Shown: positions 57,501-64,000 of the stretch, piece by piece
Position numbering within the stretch: position 1 is the stretch's first letter
Layout: every line of letters begins with the position of its first letter
Origin: Owenia fusiformis
Taxonomy: Eukaryota; Annelida; Polychaeta; Sabellida; Oweniidae
DNA: 64,000 nucleotides
Direction of reading: 5' to 3'
Assembly (NCBI GenBank): GCA_903813345.2
Contig: CAIIXF020000002.1
Span: 15,012,467 to 15,076,466, forward strand
Notes under the pieces: model-generated
Told to the model about the DNA's origin: nothing
Seen by the model: only the letters and a program-made list of their open reading frames with translations
The model's database searches: none
Made by a program: the position numbers and the translations under genes

Positions 57501-58225
57501 TGGATACAGGGTTTATTCTGAGGGAACTATGTGTATTTCCATATTATACATATACATGCATACAGAAATGTATTCTTGTAAAAGTACTCACCTCTATGAC
57601 ATAGAGACATATATTCTTATAGAATGAGTAGAGAATAAGTTTACAGAGTCGGCTGTAGGACCATGCACCATGGACTAGAAGTAGCTTATTGAGGAATCGG
57701 AACTGGAAAAATCACATTACACAATTAGGCCCTCTATAAATTAATCATATGTTTAGCAGGGCTTGGCGAGACATCAAAAAACTCCATGGTCAAATCTTTT
57801 CGTTACATCTTTTAAGATTTTTTTTTTGTTTGCCTCCTCAACGATTTTATGAGTAAAATATTACTAATGTAGTGGTTTATTAAAAGAGTGCCATTTGCAA
57901 ATGAGAACAAAACACATAGTGAAGAACATAAAATGACCACCATAAAATTCAACCAGCATGTCCAAAAACAAATTTCATCTAGTATTCATATCAAGAAATG
58001 TCCCTGAAATTTTCAAATTAATTCTTTGCCAGAAAATGTGCAGATAAGAAAAATGAGACACAAACTCTCAGTAACGAAGAAATATGAGGATCATAATGTA
58101 TTTGATGAATGAGACAAAACCTTTGGTTGTTTTGGAATGTACAGTACCTGTGCTATGGCATAGTCAGCTGCACAAACTGCCTGTAGGCCCTCCTGGCCAC
58201 TAATGCCAACGCCTACATGAGCAGT
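39478..58225 (-). CDS. ATP8A1: phospholipid-transporting P4-ATPase (flippase), ATP8A1/ATP8A2-like, 3' part of gene
   Basis: The product is a P4-ATPase that moves aminophospholipids (mainly phosphatidylserine in this subfamily) from the outer to the cytoplasmic leaflet, working with a CDC50 subunit. At least twelve constitutive exons plus one alternative exon copy, all with GT-AG borders and matching phases, encode the region after the GDGAND hinge: transmembrane segments 5-10 and the cytosolic tail. Diagnostic pieces are [65 protein letters not shown] and [12 protein letters not shown]. The C-tail matches vertebrate ATP8A1 (autoregulatory GYAFS motif). Upstream exons lie beyond the right edge behind a 99-bp tandem array. 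Transposons occupy several introns. Confidence 0.95.
39848..39891 (-). CDS. ATP8A1: ATP8A1-like exon: GFAFSQ autoregulatory motif
   Basis: This exon has 44 bp, enters in phase 1 and ends in phase 0, with acceptor AATATTTCAG and donor GTAGGT. It encodes [15 protein letters not shown] (His split over the junction), equivalent to HGYAFSQ of vertebrate ATP8A1/2. In the family this motif binds the cytosolic domains and inhibits the enzyme. Confidence 0.92.
40084..40210. repeat. small inverted-repeat sequence with ATGTCACCAC ends
   Basis: ATGTCACCAC stands at 40084 and again near 40186, followed at once by its complement GTGGTGACAT, making a 10-bp perfect hairpin. It could be a tiny MITE in the last large intron of the ATPase gene; evidence is thin. 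Confidence 0.35.
41282..41361 (-). CDS. ATP8A1: ATP8A1-like exon: [12 protein letters not shown] tail segment
   Basis: This exon has 80 bp, enters in phase 2 and ends in phase 1, with acceptor TATATTTCAG and donor GTACGT. It encodes [15 protein letters not shown], then RVPSREDPT; the family has LTERAQLLKNVF. A later GT (after TTTTTACAG) would break the frame of the next exon, so GTACGT is preferred. Confidence 0.9.
41880..42521 (+). mobile_element. non-autonomous Helitron-like element with internal tandem duplication
   Basis: The 3' end has a perfect hairpin GGCTCAC-TGT-GTGAGCC (42492-42508), nine bases, then CTAG (42518-42521) and a T, which is the Helitron 3' signature (hairpin, CTRR, T of the target AT). 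Upstream is a GACGGAC/GGATGG-rich tract. Inside, a ~150-bp segment (GGCGATGATAGGTCAAA, GGCATTATGGATATGCATAA) is repeated at about 41935 and 42268. The 5' end, expected to begin TC, could not be placed. No Rep/helicase ORF. Confidence 0.6.
42529..42630 (-). CDS. ATP8A1: ATP8A1-like exon: start of cytosolic C-tail
   Basis: This exon has 102 bp, enters in phase 2 and ends in phase 2, with acceptor GTATATTCAG and donor GTTGGC, which is weak. It encodes [17 protein letters not shown] and DPTTVVLKS, matching RTAFKTLVEEVQELE and GAVVLGKS of vertebrate ATP8A1. A Helitron-like tail begins only 7 bases into the following intron. Confidence 0.93.
42700..42790. repeat. short tandem repeat, about four 27-bp copies
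   Basis: GGGTATGGGCAAGTTGTATG-like units follow each other four times with a few differences, inside an ATPase intron just before the retroelement. Confidence 0.7.
42872..43692 (-). repeat. 3' LTR of the Gmr1-like element
   Basis: 821 bp, same sequence as 49105-49925. Its inner edge abuts a polypurine tract. Confidence 0.93.
43693..43703 (-). other. polypurine tract
   Basis: The minus strand reads AAGGAGGGAGG immediately before the 3' LTR, the expected plus-strand priming site. Confidence 0.85.
43946..48991 (-). CDS. gag-protease-integrase-RT-RNase H polyprotein (Gmr1-like)
   Basis: A single 1681-residue ORF. Residues about 60-140 are a Glu/Lys/Arg-rich coiled coil, and the gag region ends with a CCHC knuckle ([14 protein letters not shown], about 405-420). 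The protease has DTGAS near 497. Integrase follows: an HHCC zinc module (about 822-860), then catalytic core residues in LIDCVGPL (893), QSDQGSNF (953) and ERYHQT (990). RT comes after it, with [16 protein letters not shown] and YIDD near 1417, then RNase H ([12 protein letters not shown] near 1562, FTDHNPL) and the end near DTLSRV. RT sequence is Ty3-like and clearly not Ty1/copia, although the domain order is copia-like. An uninterrupted frame and intact LTRs suggest recent activity. Confidence 0.93.
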   Translation of the reverse strand: MSFEVETFLEAPSLEEFDDLKKTELLAIAKHVGLSVKSSYKKDTIKNFVFQYLVAETLLPEQPAQHVDPVDPIKLKELEIREKELQNEREMREKELEIQKEREIRELREKELEIQNEKEKRESEKEIRLREQEMQIEKEIREQEIQKEIELKRLEIEAKSKSDEHATMHQHFENRFDASKFLKFVPKFQEKNVDKYFTHFEKVAQSLDWPKSAWPVMLQSVFIGKASEIFASLSGEVCSDYDLVKNAILKAYELVPEAYRQKFRNAHKQSDQTHVEFAREQEQLFDRWLVSKDVSEEFKKLRELMLIEQFKNCVQYHIRTYLDEHKVETLSQAATLSDDYALTHKGSFIKGNPNYRGYQGNKPSYDSKSNQSSSSNTSNKAKDQSNSSQSFSSKSDQSNSSGPKSNVTCNYCKKPGHLISECYRIKNRREMSGSAHSNGCATVPISRKPIVWDSYTHTEKSTHSDIMEDYKPFMSEGSVSLSSDDTNSKPVKILRDTGASQTLLLEGVLPLSEESFTGTHILMQGIELGFTKVPLHRIHITSELVKGPVIVGVRPQLPVEGVALLLGNDLAGGKVSLDPIVSDQPCSIEDSVQEDSDIYPACAVTRAMAKKLANSGDSSVGDDFDSGFLSSLFDDECHSPLVKDGPYPILKANSSLKQPIVQAKQRSNEAYSSLKKPIARGDSPSEQDHYFNAVSHALASSDEVSSSSASVHEVSSPPCSEVTSSSSSEVSSSISDSDSLKNDPHSKHMLIYEQEHDPSLIDLHKRCLTIDEAVKVPVCFYKKDGILMRKWRPPEASPEDDWAIVHQIVVPKSYHKEILSLAHDSPMAGHLGVTKTYHKILNHFYWPKLKQDVQEYCRSCHTCQMVGKPNQKIPTAPLHPIPAFDEPFSKVLIDCVGPLPKTKSGNQYLLTILCMATRFPEAIPLRNIKAKNIVKSLIKFFTLVGLPKDLQSDQGSNFMSGLFQQVMDTLGIKQCKSSAYHPESQGALERYHQTLKTMIRAFCFEYEKDWDEGIPLLLFATREAKQESLGFSPFELVFGHSVRGPLKLLKEKWLSETEKFNLLNYVTGFKERLSKACEIAKENLLNSQDKMKTWYDRKVKERSFQPGDKVLILLPLQTNPLQAKFYGPYVVDSKVNDLNYIVKTPDRRKETQLCHINMMKRYFEPDKEHDSIKPVVTLAPVLEKEYALQDSDDINCTDLDYEDIKGLSRLKNSEVLSNLDHKLHHVTNDQKRQVTDLIHEFTDIFSDVPTKTSIAYHDVEVQDVTPIKQHAYRVNPSKSEDLRAEVNYMLENDIIEKSNSPWSSPAFIVPKSNGGRRLVVNYIKVNRVTKTDSYPIPRIDDCIDKIGTAKYVSKFDLLKGFLGVPLTERAKQVSAFVTPDGLYQFKVMPFGMKNAPATFQRMMNGLLADLENTGVYIDDVIVYSDTFDEHMCLLRKLFERISLANLTINLAKSEFCKATVEYLGHVVGQGQVKPVSAKVESITQLPAPTNKKELMRSLGMAGFYRKFCPNFSSIALPLTNLLGKNIKYVWSEQCHTAFDKIKAILSEQPVLVAPDFSKPFKIQVDASDVGMGAVLLQEKDGIDHPVCYYSKKFDKHQKNYSTIEKECLALLLSLQHFEVYVSAPVHAVTVFTDHNPLTFLHRMKNKNRRLLRWSLLLSEYNLDIRHIKGKDNLIADTLSRV
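49082..49099 (-). other. primer-binding site, tRNA-Pro type
   Basis: The minus strand reads TGGGGGCTCGTCCGGGAT five bases inside the 5' LTR. This 18-mer is the same as the well-known tRNA-Pro primer-binding site of murine leukaemia virus. Confidence 0.9.
49105..49925 (-). repeat. 5' LTR of the Gmr1-like element
   Basis: 821 bp, TG…CA ends, matching the other LTR base for base by eye. On the minus strand a TATAAATA box lies near 49629-49639, a plausible promoter core. Short words such as AATAATGTTTG recur inside. Confidence 0.93.
49930..52060. other. ATPase intron sequence with no recognised feature
   Basis: AT-rich intronic DNA. Short ORFs (for example 51749-52084 minus) overlap the possible alternative exon but have no domain of their own. 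Confidence 0.4.
52065..52140 (-). CDS. possible alternative terminal exon of the ATP8A1-like gene
   Basis: An acceptor (CTTATTTTAG) is followed by 76 bp that continue in the correct phase from the TM10 exon and end at TAG (52065-52067), giving [20 protein letters not shown] plus a few residues. It would replace the long regulatory tail by about 25 residues. The phase match could be chance (about one in three), and I recognise no family equivalent. Confidence 0.3.
52440..52745. promoter_or_regulatory. GC-richer intronic island with promoter-like words
   Basis: This stretch stands out from AT-rich surroundings. It has CCAAT (52462), a near-perfect 22-base palindrome CGTCGG…CCGACG (about 52474-52495), TATATATGG (about 52497) and GGGGGCGGGGCC near 52674. 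It could be an internal promoter or a remnant of a mobile element; nothing shows transcription. Confidence 0.25.
53342..53430 (-). CDS. ATP8A1: ATP8A1-like exon: TM10
   Basis: This exon has 89 bp, begins in phase 0 and ends in phase 2, with acceptor TAATTGCAG and donor GTAAGT. It encodes [19 protein letters not shown] and DFAWKV. The next constitutive exon is over 10 kb away because of the inserted retroelement. Confidence 0.94.
53866..53973 (-). CDS. ATP8A1: ATP8A1-like exon: TM9
   Basis: This exon has 108 bp, phase 0 at both ends, acceptor TTATTTCAG and donor GTAAGC. It encodes [20 protein letters not shown] and the following [13 protein letters not shown], matching HIAIWGS and YSSLWP of the family. 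Confidence 0.95.
54290..54380. mobile_element. diverged right end of the 38405-type MITE
   Basis: TTTTGCCAGGGTGTGAAACA followed by ATATCTACTATTTATAAGCC resembles the right end of the MITE at 38405-38804 (TTTTGCCAGGACGCAAAACA, then ATATCTACTTCTTATGGCC). It ends about 15 bp from the TM8 exon's donor. Confidence 0.5.
54393..54449 (-). CDS. ATP8A1: ATP8A1-like exon: TM8, VCLKAGLET motif
   Basis: This exon has 57 bp, phase 0 at both ends, acceptor TTTGTTTCAG and donor GTAAGT. It encodes [19 protein letters not shown], almost identical to vertebrate ATP8A proteins. Confidence 0.96.
54627..54688 (-). CDS. ATP8A1: ATP8A1-like exon: loop and start of TM8
   Basis: This exon has 62 bp, enters in phase 1 and ends in phase 0, with acceptor CTCTTTCAG and donor GTAAGT. 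It encodes [20 protein letters not shown]; the family has SDYLLLGNFVYT here. Confidence 0.94.
55040..55118 (-). CDS. ATP8A1: ATP8A1-like exon: TM7
   Basis: This exon has 79 bp, begins in phase 0 and ends in phase 1, with acceptor TTCTTTCAG and donor GTAACA. It encodes the hydrophobic [13 protein letters not shown] and ALFWLPVLA. Confidence 0.92.
55440..55562 (-). CDS. ATP8A1: ATP8A1-like exon: TM6 to cytosolic loop
   Basis: This exon has 123 bp, phase 0 at both ends, acceptor CATTGTAG and donor GTATGT. It encodes [18 protein letters not shown] and the [17 protein letters not shown] segment, matching the PPLTLGIFER and YKTSQN blocks of the family. Confidence 0.95.
56154..56228 (-). CDS. ATP8A1: ATP8A1-like alternative exon copy a: TM5-loop-TM6
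   Basis: This exon has 75 bp, phase 0 at both ends, acceptor CATGTTTCAG and donor GTATGT. It encodes [12 protein letters not shown], then [13 protein letters not shown]. It is closer to the vertebrate sequence (WFAFVNGFSGQ) than copy b, so it is the more conserved form. Confidence 0.93.
56640..56860. mobile_element. tail of an old element with GGATGG/GGACAGACG tract
   Basis: ACGGATGGATGTATGGATGG and ACAGACGTACGGACAGAGGC form a GGAY-rich tract like that before the Helitron-like 3' end at 42430-42490. It lies between the two alternative ATPase exons. No terminal hairpin was clear. Confidence 0.35.
56963..57037 (-). CDS. ATP8A1: ATP8A1-like alternative exon copy b: TM5-loop-TM6
   Basis: This exon has 75 bp (25 codons), phase 0 at both ends, acceptor CAATATTCCAG and donor GTATGT. 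It encodes [12 protein letters not shown], then [13 protein letters not shown]. It is one of two tandem copies of the same exon; about 18 of 25 residues match copy a at 56154. Confidence 0.9.
57592..57702 (-). CDS. ATP8A1: ATP8A1-like exon: start of transmembrane segment 5
   Basis: This exon has 111 bp, phase 0 at both ends, acceptor ATTTTTCCAG and donor GTGAGT. It encodes [13 protein letters not shown] and [11 protein letters not shown]. The Lys-Asn pair in the FYKN motif lies in TM5 and is known to matter for lipid transport in ATP8A2. Confidence 0.95.
57895..58060. mobile_element. single diverged copy of the 162-bp Helentron-like core
   Basis: AAAATGACCACCATAAAATT, then CATGTCCAAAAACAAATT and AAATGTCCCTGAAATTTTCA follow the same order as the core repeat at 34479-35260, with many changes. 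It is an old remnant in the ATPase intron. Confidence 0.55.
58148..58225 (-). CDS. ATP8A1: ATP8A1-like exon: [10 protein letters not shown] segment after the hinge
   Basis: This exon has 78 bp, phase 0 at both ends, acceptor TTATATTCCAG and donor GTACTG. It encodes [13 protein letters not shown] followed by DYAIAQ, the conserved P4-ATPase stretch directly after GDGANDVxMIQ in the P domain. Confidence 0.95.
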
Positions 58226-58474
58226 CTGGAATATAACATCATAATAAGATTATGAGAGAACCATGGGCTTTCTGTTGAAAACCCATGGAGAGAATTGAGG
58301 ATTTCCTAAGCCTTGCTTCTTGAAACACTTCAGCATGGATAAATTAAAAATAAAACGGGGCAGGAGAGCTCTTTAGCTTTTATCAACAAATGTGCCAAAA
58401 AGATACAGTCTTAAAGGCCTGGAATATATTCTATATTTCAATAGAAAAGTTCTAGCTTTTGGCATGAATGGATA

Positions 58475-61400
58475 TACTAAAGTGAAGCATTGAGTAACTG
58501 TTGAAGTATGATAACCTTAATATTACCTGTATCATCCCTACATCATTAGCACCATCTCCTATTGCAAGTGTGATCATATTAAAGTGAAGCAAGTAACTGT
58601 TGAAGTATGATAACCTTAATATTACCTGTATCATCCCTACATCATTAGCACCATCTCCTATTGCAAGTGTGATCATATTAAAGTGAAGCAAGTAACTGTT
58701 GAAGTATGATAACCTTAATATTACCTGTATCATCCCTACATCATTAGCACCATCTCCTATTGCAAGAGTGATCATATTAAAGTGAAGCAAGTAACTGTTG
58801 AAGTATGATAACCTTAATATTACCTGTATCATCCCTACATCATTAGCACCATCTCCTATTGCAAGAGTGATCATATTAAAGTGAAGCAAGTAACTGTTGA
58901 AGTATGATAACCTTAATATTACCTGTATCATCCCTACATCATTAGCACCATCTCCTATTGCAAGAGTGATCATATTAAAGTGAAGCAAATAACTGTTGAA
59001 GTATGATAACCTTAATATTACCTGTATCATCCCTACATCATTAGCACCATCTCCTATTGCAAGTGTGATCATATTAAAGTGAAGCAAGTAACTGTTGAAG
59101 TATGATAACCTTAATATTACCTGTATCATCCCTACATCATTAGCACCATCTCCTATTGCAAGAGTGATCATATTAAAGTGAAGCAAATAACTGTTGAAGT
59201 ATGATAACCTTAATATTACTTGTATCATCCCTACATCATTAGCACCATCTCCTATTGCAAGTGTGATCATATTAAAGTGAAGCAAGTAACTGTTGAAGTA
59301 TGATAACCTTAATATTACCTGTATCATCCCTACATCATTAGCACCATCTCCTATTGCAAGAGTGATCATATTAAAGTGAAGCAAGTAACTGTTGAAGTAT
59401 GATAACCTTAATATTACCTGTATCATCCCTACATCATTAGCACCATCTCCTATTGCAAGAGTGATCATATTAAAGTGAAGCAAGTAACTGTTGAAGTATG
59501 GTAACCTTAATATTACCTGTATCATCCCTACATCATTAGCACCATCTCCTATTGCAAGTGTGATCATATTAAAGTGAAGCAAGTAACTGTTGAAGTATGA
59601 TAACCTTAATATTACCTGTATCATCCCTACATCATTAGCACCATCTCCTATTGCAAGTGTGATCATATTAAAGTGAAGCAAGTAACTGTTGAAGTATGAT
59701 AACCTTAATATTACCTGTATCATCCCTACATCATTAGCACCATCTCCTATTGCAAGTGTGATCATATTAAAGTGAAGCAAATAACTGTTGAAGTATGATA
59801 ACCTTAATATTACCTGTATCATCCCTACATCATTAGCACCATCTCCTATTGCAAGAGTGATCATATTAAAGTGAAGCAAGTAACTGTTGAAGTATGGTAA
59901 CCTTAATATTACCTGTATCATCCCTACATCATTAGCACCATCTCCTATTGCAAGTGTGATCATATTAAAGTGAAGCAAATAACTGTTGTAACTGTTGAAG
60001 TATGATAACCTTAATATTACCTGTATCATCCCTACATCATTAGCACCATCTCCTATTGCAAGTGTGATCATATTAAAGTGAAGCAAATAACTGTTGAAGT
60101 ATGATAACCTTAATATTACCTGTATCATCCCTACATCATTAGCACCATCTCCTATTGCAAGTGTGATCATATTAAAGTGAAGCAAGTAACTGTTGAAGTA
60201 TGATAACCTTAATATTACCTGTATCATCCCTACATCATTAGCATCATCTCCTATTGCGAGAGTGATCATATTAAAGTGAAGCAAATAACTGTTGAAGTAT
60301 GATAACCTTAATATTACCTGTATCATCCCTACATCATTAGCACCATCTCCTATTGCAAGTGTGATCATATTAAAGTGAAGCAAGTAACTGTTGAAGTATG
60401 ATAACCTTAATATTACCTGTATCATCCCTACATCATTAGCACCATCTCCTATTGCAAGAGTGATCATATTAAAGTGAAGCAAGTAACTGTTGAAGTATGA
60501 TAACCTTAATATTGGCTGTATCATCCCTACATCATTAGCACCATCTCCTATTGCAAGAGTGATCATATTAAAGTGAAGCAAATAACTGTTGAAGTATGAT
60601 AACCTTAATATTACCTGTATCATCCCTACATCATTAGCACCATCTCCTATTGCAAGTGTGATCATATTAAAGTGAAGCAAGTAACTGTTGAAGTATGATA
60701 ACCTTAATATTACCTGTATCATCCCTACATCATTAGCACCATCTCCTATTGCAAGTGTGATCATATTAAAGTGAAGCAAATAACTGTTGAAGTATGATAA
60801 CCTTAATATTACCTGTATCATCCCTACATCATTAGCACCATCTCCTATTGCAAGTGTGATCATATTAAAGTGAAGCAAGTAACTGTTGAAGTATGATAAC
60901 CTTAATATTACCTGTATCATCCCTACATCATTAGCACCATCTCCTATTGCAAGAGTGATCATATTAAAGTGAAGCAAGTAACTGTTGAAGTATGATAACC
61001 TTAATATTACCTGTATCATCCCTACATCATTAGCACCATCTCCTATTGCAAGTGTGATCATATTAAAGTGAAGCAAGTAACTGTTGAAGTATGATAACCT
61101 TAATATTACCTGTATCATCCCTACATCATTAGCACCATCTCCTATTGCAAGAGTGATCATATTAAAGTGAAGCAAGTAACTGTTGAAGTATGATAACCTT
61201 AATATTACCTGTATCATCCCTACATCATTAGCACCATCTCCTATTGCAAGTGTGATCATATTAAAGTGAAGCAAGTAACTGTTGAAGTATGATAACCTTA
61301 ATATTACCTGTATCATCCCTACATCATTAGCACCATCTCCTATTGCGAGAGTGATCATATTAAAGTGAAGCAAATAACTGTTGAAGTATGATAACCTTAA

Positions 61401-64000
61401 TATTACCTGTATCATCCCTACATCATTAGCACCATCTCCTATTGCAAGTGTGATCATATTAAAGTGAAGCAAGTAACTGTTGAAGTATGATAACCTTAAT
61501 ATTACCTGTATCATCCCTACATCATTAGCACCATCTCCTATTGCAAGTGTGATCATATTAAAGTGAAGCAAATAACTGTTGAAGTATGATAACCTTAATA
61601 TTACCTGTATCATCCCTACATCATTAGCACCATCTCCTATTGCAAGTGTGATCATATTAAAGTGAAGCAAATAACTGTTGAAGTATGATAACCTTAATAT
61701 TACCTGTATCATCCCTACATCATTAGCACCATCTCCTATTGCAAGAGTGATCATATTAAAGTGAAGCAAGTAACTGTTGAAGTATGATAACCTTAATATT
61801 ACCTGTATCATCCCTACATCATTAGCACCATCTCCTATTGCAAGTGTGATCATATTAAAGTGAAGCAAATAACTGTTGAAGTATGATAACCTTAATATTA
61901 CCTGTATCATCCCTACATCATTAGCACCATCTCCTATTGCAAGTGTGATCATATTAAAGTGAAGCAAATAACTGTTGAAGTATGATAACCTTAATATTAC
62001 CTGTATCATCCCTACATCATTAGCACCATCTCCTATTGCAAGTGTGATCATATTAAAGTGAACCAAGTAACTGTTGAAGTATGGTAACCTTAATATTACC
62101 TGTATCATCCCTACATCATTAGCACCATCTCCTATTGCGAGAGTGATCATATTAAAGTGAAGCAAGTAACTGTTCAAGTATGATAACCTTAATATTACCT
62201 GTATCATCCCTACATCATTAGCACCATCTCCTATTGCAAGAGTGATCATATTAAAGTGAAGCAAGTAACTGTTGAAGTTTGATAACCTTAATATTACCTG
62301 TATCATCCCTACATCATTAGCACCATCTCCTATTGCAAGAGTGATCATATTAAAGTGAAGCAAGTAACTGTTGAAGTATGATAACCTTAATATTACCTGT
62401 ATCATCCCTACATCATTAGCACCATCTCCTATTGCAAGAGTGATCATATTAAAGTGAAGCAAGTAACTAGCTGTTGAAGTATGATAACCTTAATATTACC
62501 TGTATCATCCCTACATCATTAGCACCATCTCCTATTGCGAGAGTGATCATATTAAAGTGAAGCAAGTAACTGTTGAAGTATGATAACCTTAATATTACCT
62601 GTATCATCCCTACATCATTAGCACCATCTCCTATTGCGAGAGTGATCATATTAAAGTGAAGCAAGTAACTGTTGAAGTATGATAACCTTAATATTACCTG
62701 TATCATCCCTACATCATTAGCACCATCTCCTATTGCAAGTGTGATCATATTAAAGTGAAGCAAGTAACTGTTGAAGTATGATAACCTTAATATTACCTGT
62801 ATCATCCCTACATCATTAGCACCATCTCCTATTGCAAGAGTGATCATATTAAAGTGAAGCAAATAACTGTTGAAGTATGATAACCTTAATATTACCTGTA
62901 TCATCCCTACATCATTAGCACCATCTCCTATTGCAAGAGTGATCATATTAAAGTGAAGCAAATAACTGTTGAAGTATGATAACCTTAATATTACCTGTAT
63001 CATCCCTACATCATTAGCACCATCTCCTATTGCAAGTGTGATCATATTAAAGTGAAGCAAGTAACTGTTGAAGTATGATAACCTTAATATTACCTGTATC
63101 ATCCCTACATCATTAGCACCATCTCCTATTGCAAGTGTGATCATATTAAAGTGAAGCAAATAACTGTTGAAGTATGATAACCTTAATATTACCTGTATCA
63201 TCCCTACATCATTAGCACCATCTCCTATTGCAAGTGTGATCATATTAAAGTGAAGCAAGTAACTGTTGAAGTATGATAACCTTAATATTACCTGTATCAT
63301 CCCTACATCATTAGCCCCATCTCCTATTGCAAGAGTGATCATATTAAAGTGAAGCAAATAACTGTTGAAGTATGATAACCTTAATATTACCTGTATCATC
63401 CCTACATCATTAGCACCATCTCCTATTGCAAGTGTGATCATACTAAAGTGAAGCAAGTAACTGTTGAAGTATGATAACCTTAATATTACCTGTATCATCC
63501 CTACATCATTAGCACCATCTCCTATTGCAAGAGTGATCATATTAAAGTGAAGCAAGTAACTGTTGAAGTATGATAACCTTAATATTACCTGTATCATCCC
63601 TACATCATTAGCACCATCTCCTATTGCAAGAGTGATCATATTAAAGTGAAGCAAGTAACTGTTGAAGTATGATAACCTTAATATTACCTGTATCATCCCT
63701 ACATCATTAGCACCATCTCCTATTGCAAGTGTGATCATATTAAAGTGAAGCAAATAACTGTTGAAGTATGATAACCTTAATATTACCTGTATCATCCCTA
63801 CATCATTAGCACCATCTCCTATTGCAAGTGTGATCATATTAAAGTGAAGCAAATAACTGTTGAAGTATGATAACCTTAATATTACCTGTATCATCCCTAC
63901 ATCATTAGCACCATCTCCTATTGCAAGTGTGATCATATTAAAGTGAAGCAAATAACTGTTGAAGTATGATAACCTTAATATTACCTGTATCATCCCTACA
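58475..64000 (-). repeat. 99-bp tandem array of a P4-ATPase exon end plus 5' splice site, 55 complete units in window
   Basis: Each 99-bp unit reads on the minus strand as the end of the hinge exon (ITLAIGDGANDVGMIQ), a donor CAG/GTAATATT, and about 45 intron-like bases. From 58525 to 63983 the unit is repeated 55 times with only two length changes (9 extra bases near 59985, 4 near 62470). Because 99 is 33 codons and the unit has no stop in this frame, ORFs of 1336 and 508 codons result; they are a property of the repeat, not evidence of a protein. GDGAND is the Mg-binding hinge motif of P-type ATPases. The array continues past the window edge; the full upstream exon is not visible. Confidence 0.95.

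Noticed and set aside
58452-62462. A 1336-codon minus-strand ORF read as a giant repetitive protein
   Set aside because: It is open only because the 99-bp repeat is a multiple of three without a stop. Each unit contains an ATPase exon end and a splice donor, and nothing supports translation through the intron-like half.
62467-63993. A 508-codon continuation ORF
   Set aside because: Same 99-bp array in a frame shifted by a 4-base insertion; not an independent gene.
58475-64000. CRISPR-like regular repeats
   Set aside because: Units are contiguous copies without variable spacers, in a eukaryotic gene; it is a minisatellite.
58475-64000. Chain of 70-bp microexons separated by 29-bp introns
   Set aside because: An acceptor-like TTCAACAG exists in each unit, but 29 bases is too short for an ordinary animal intron.

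Overview
The window is animal nuclear DNA: AT-rich, intron-rich, full of transposons and satellites, with one multi-exon gene carrying GT-AG introns. No operons, no rRNA and no tRNA were seen. The mix of elements (DIRS-like, a Ty3 element with integrase before reverse transcriptase, Helitron/Helentron-like repeats with tandem cores, fold-back MITEs) fits a marine invertebrate, perhaps a mollusc. The taxonomic guess is an inference of low confidence.

Left part (1-3790): a DIRS-like tyrosine-recombinase retrotransposon on the minus strand, cut by the window edge. It has an SR-rich gag-like ORF, an RT/RNase H ORF, and a dense promoter-like motif cluster just upstream. From about 4390 to 22500 lies a macrosatellite: six units of 2.4-3.3 kb plus a broken seventh. 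Each unit holds a nested minisatellite of about 162 bp (7, 4, 7, 4, 8 and 2 copies), a TACAA microsatellite and a set of splice-site-flanked segments on the minus strand. Units alternate as dimers of about 5.65 kb. A 757-bp fold-back element sits in the last unit at a TTAA site.

Middle (23300-39400): a plus-strand LINE with ORF1, endonuclease, RT and a C-terminal zinc knuckle. It is split by a 1426-bp fold-back element whose removal restores the reading frame. A 90-bp minisatellite, small inverted-repeat elements, two related Helentron-like elements with tandem 162-bp cores, and stretches with nothing recognisable follow.

Right part (39478-64000, minus strand): the 3' half of a P4-ATPase (phospholipid flippase) gene of the ATP8A1/ATP8A2 type. 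Exons run from the segment after the GDGAND hinge motif to the stop codon, and all splice phases join. Two equal-sized 75-bp copies of one exon look like alternatives. One intron hosts a complete-looking, very young Ty3-type element (42872-49925, LTRs identical by eye) on the gene's own strand, with domain order PR-IN-RT-RH as in Gmr1. A Helitron-like tail ends 8 bp from a splice donor.

Most striking: from 58475 to the window edge, the end of the GDGAND exon and the start of its intron are repeated in tandem as 55 complete 99-bp units (33 codons each). The P-type ATPase hinge motif and a 5' splice site are therefore present about 55 times in a row.
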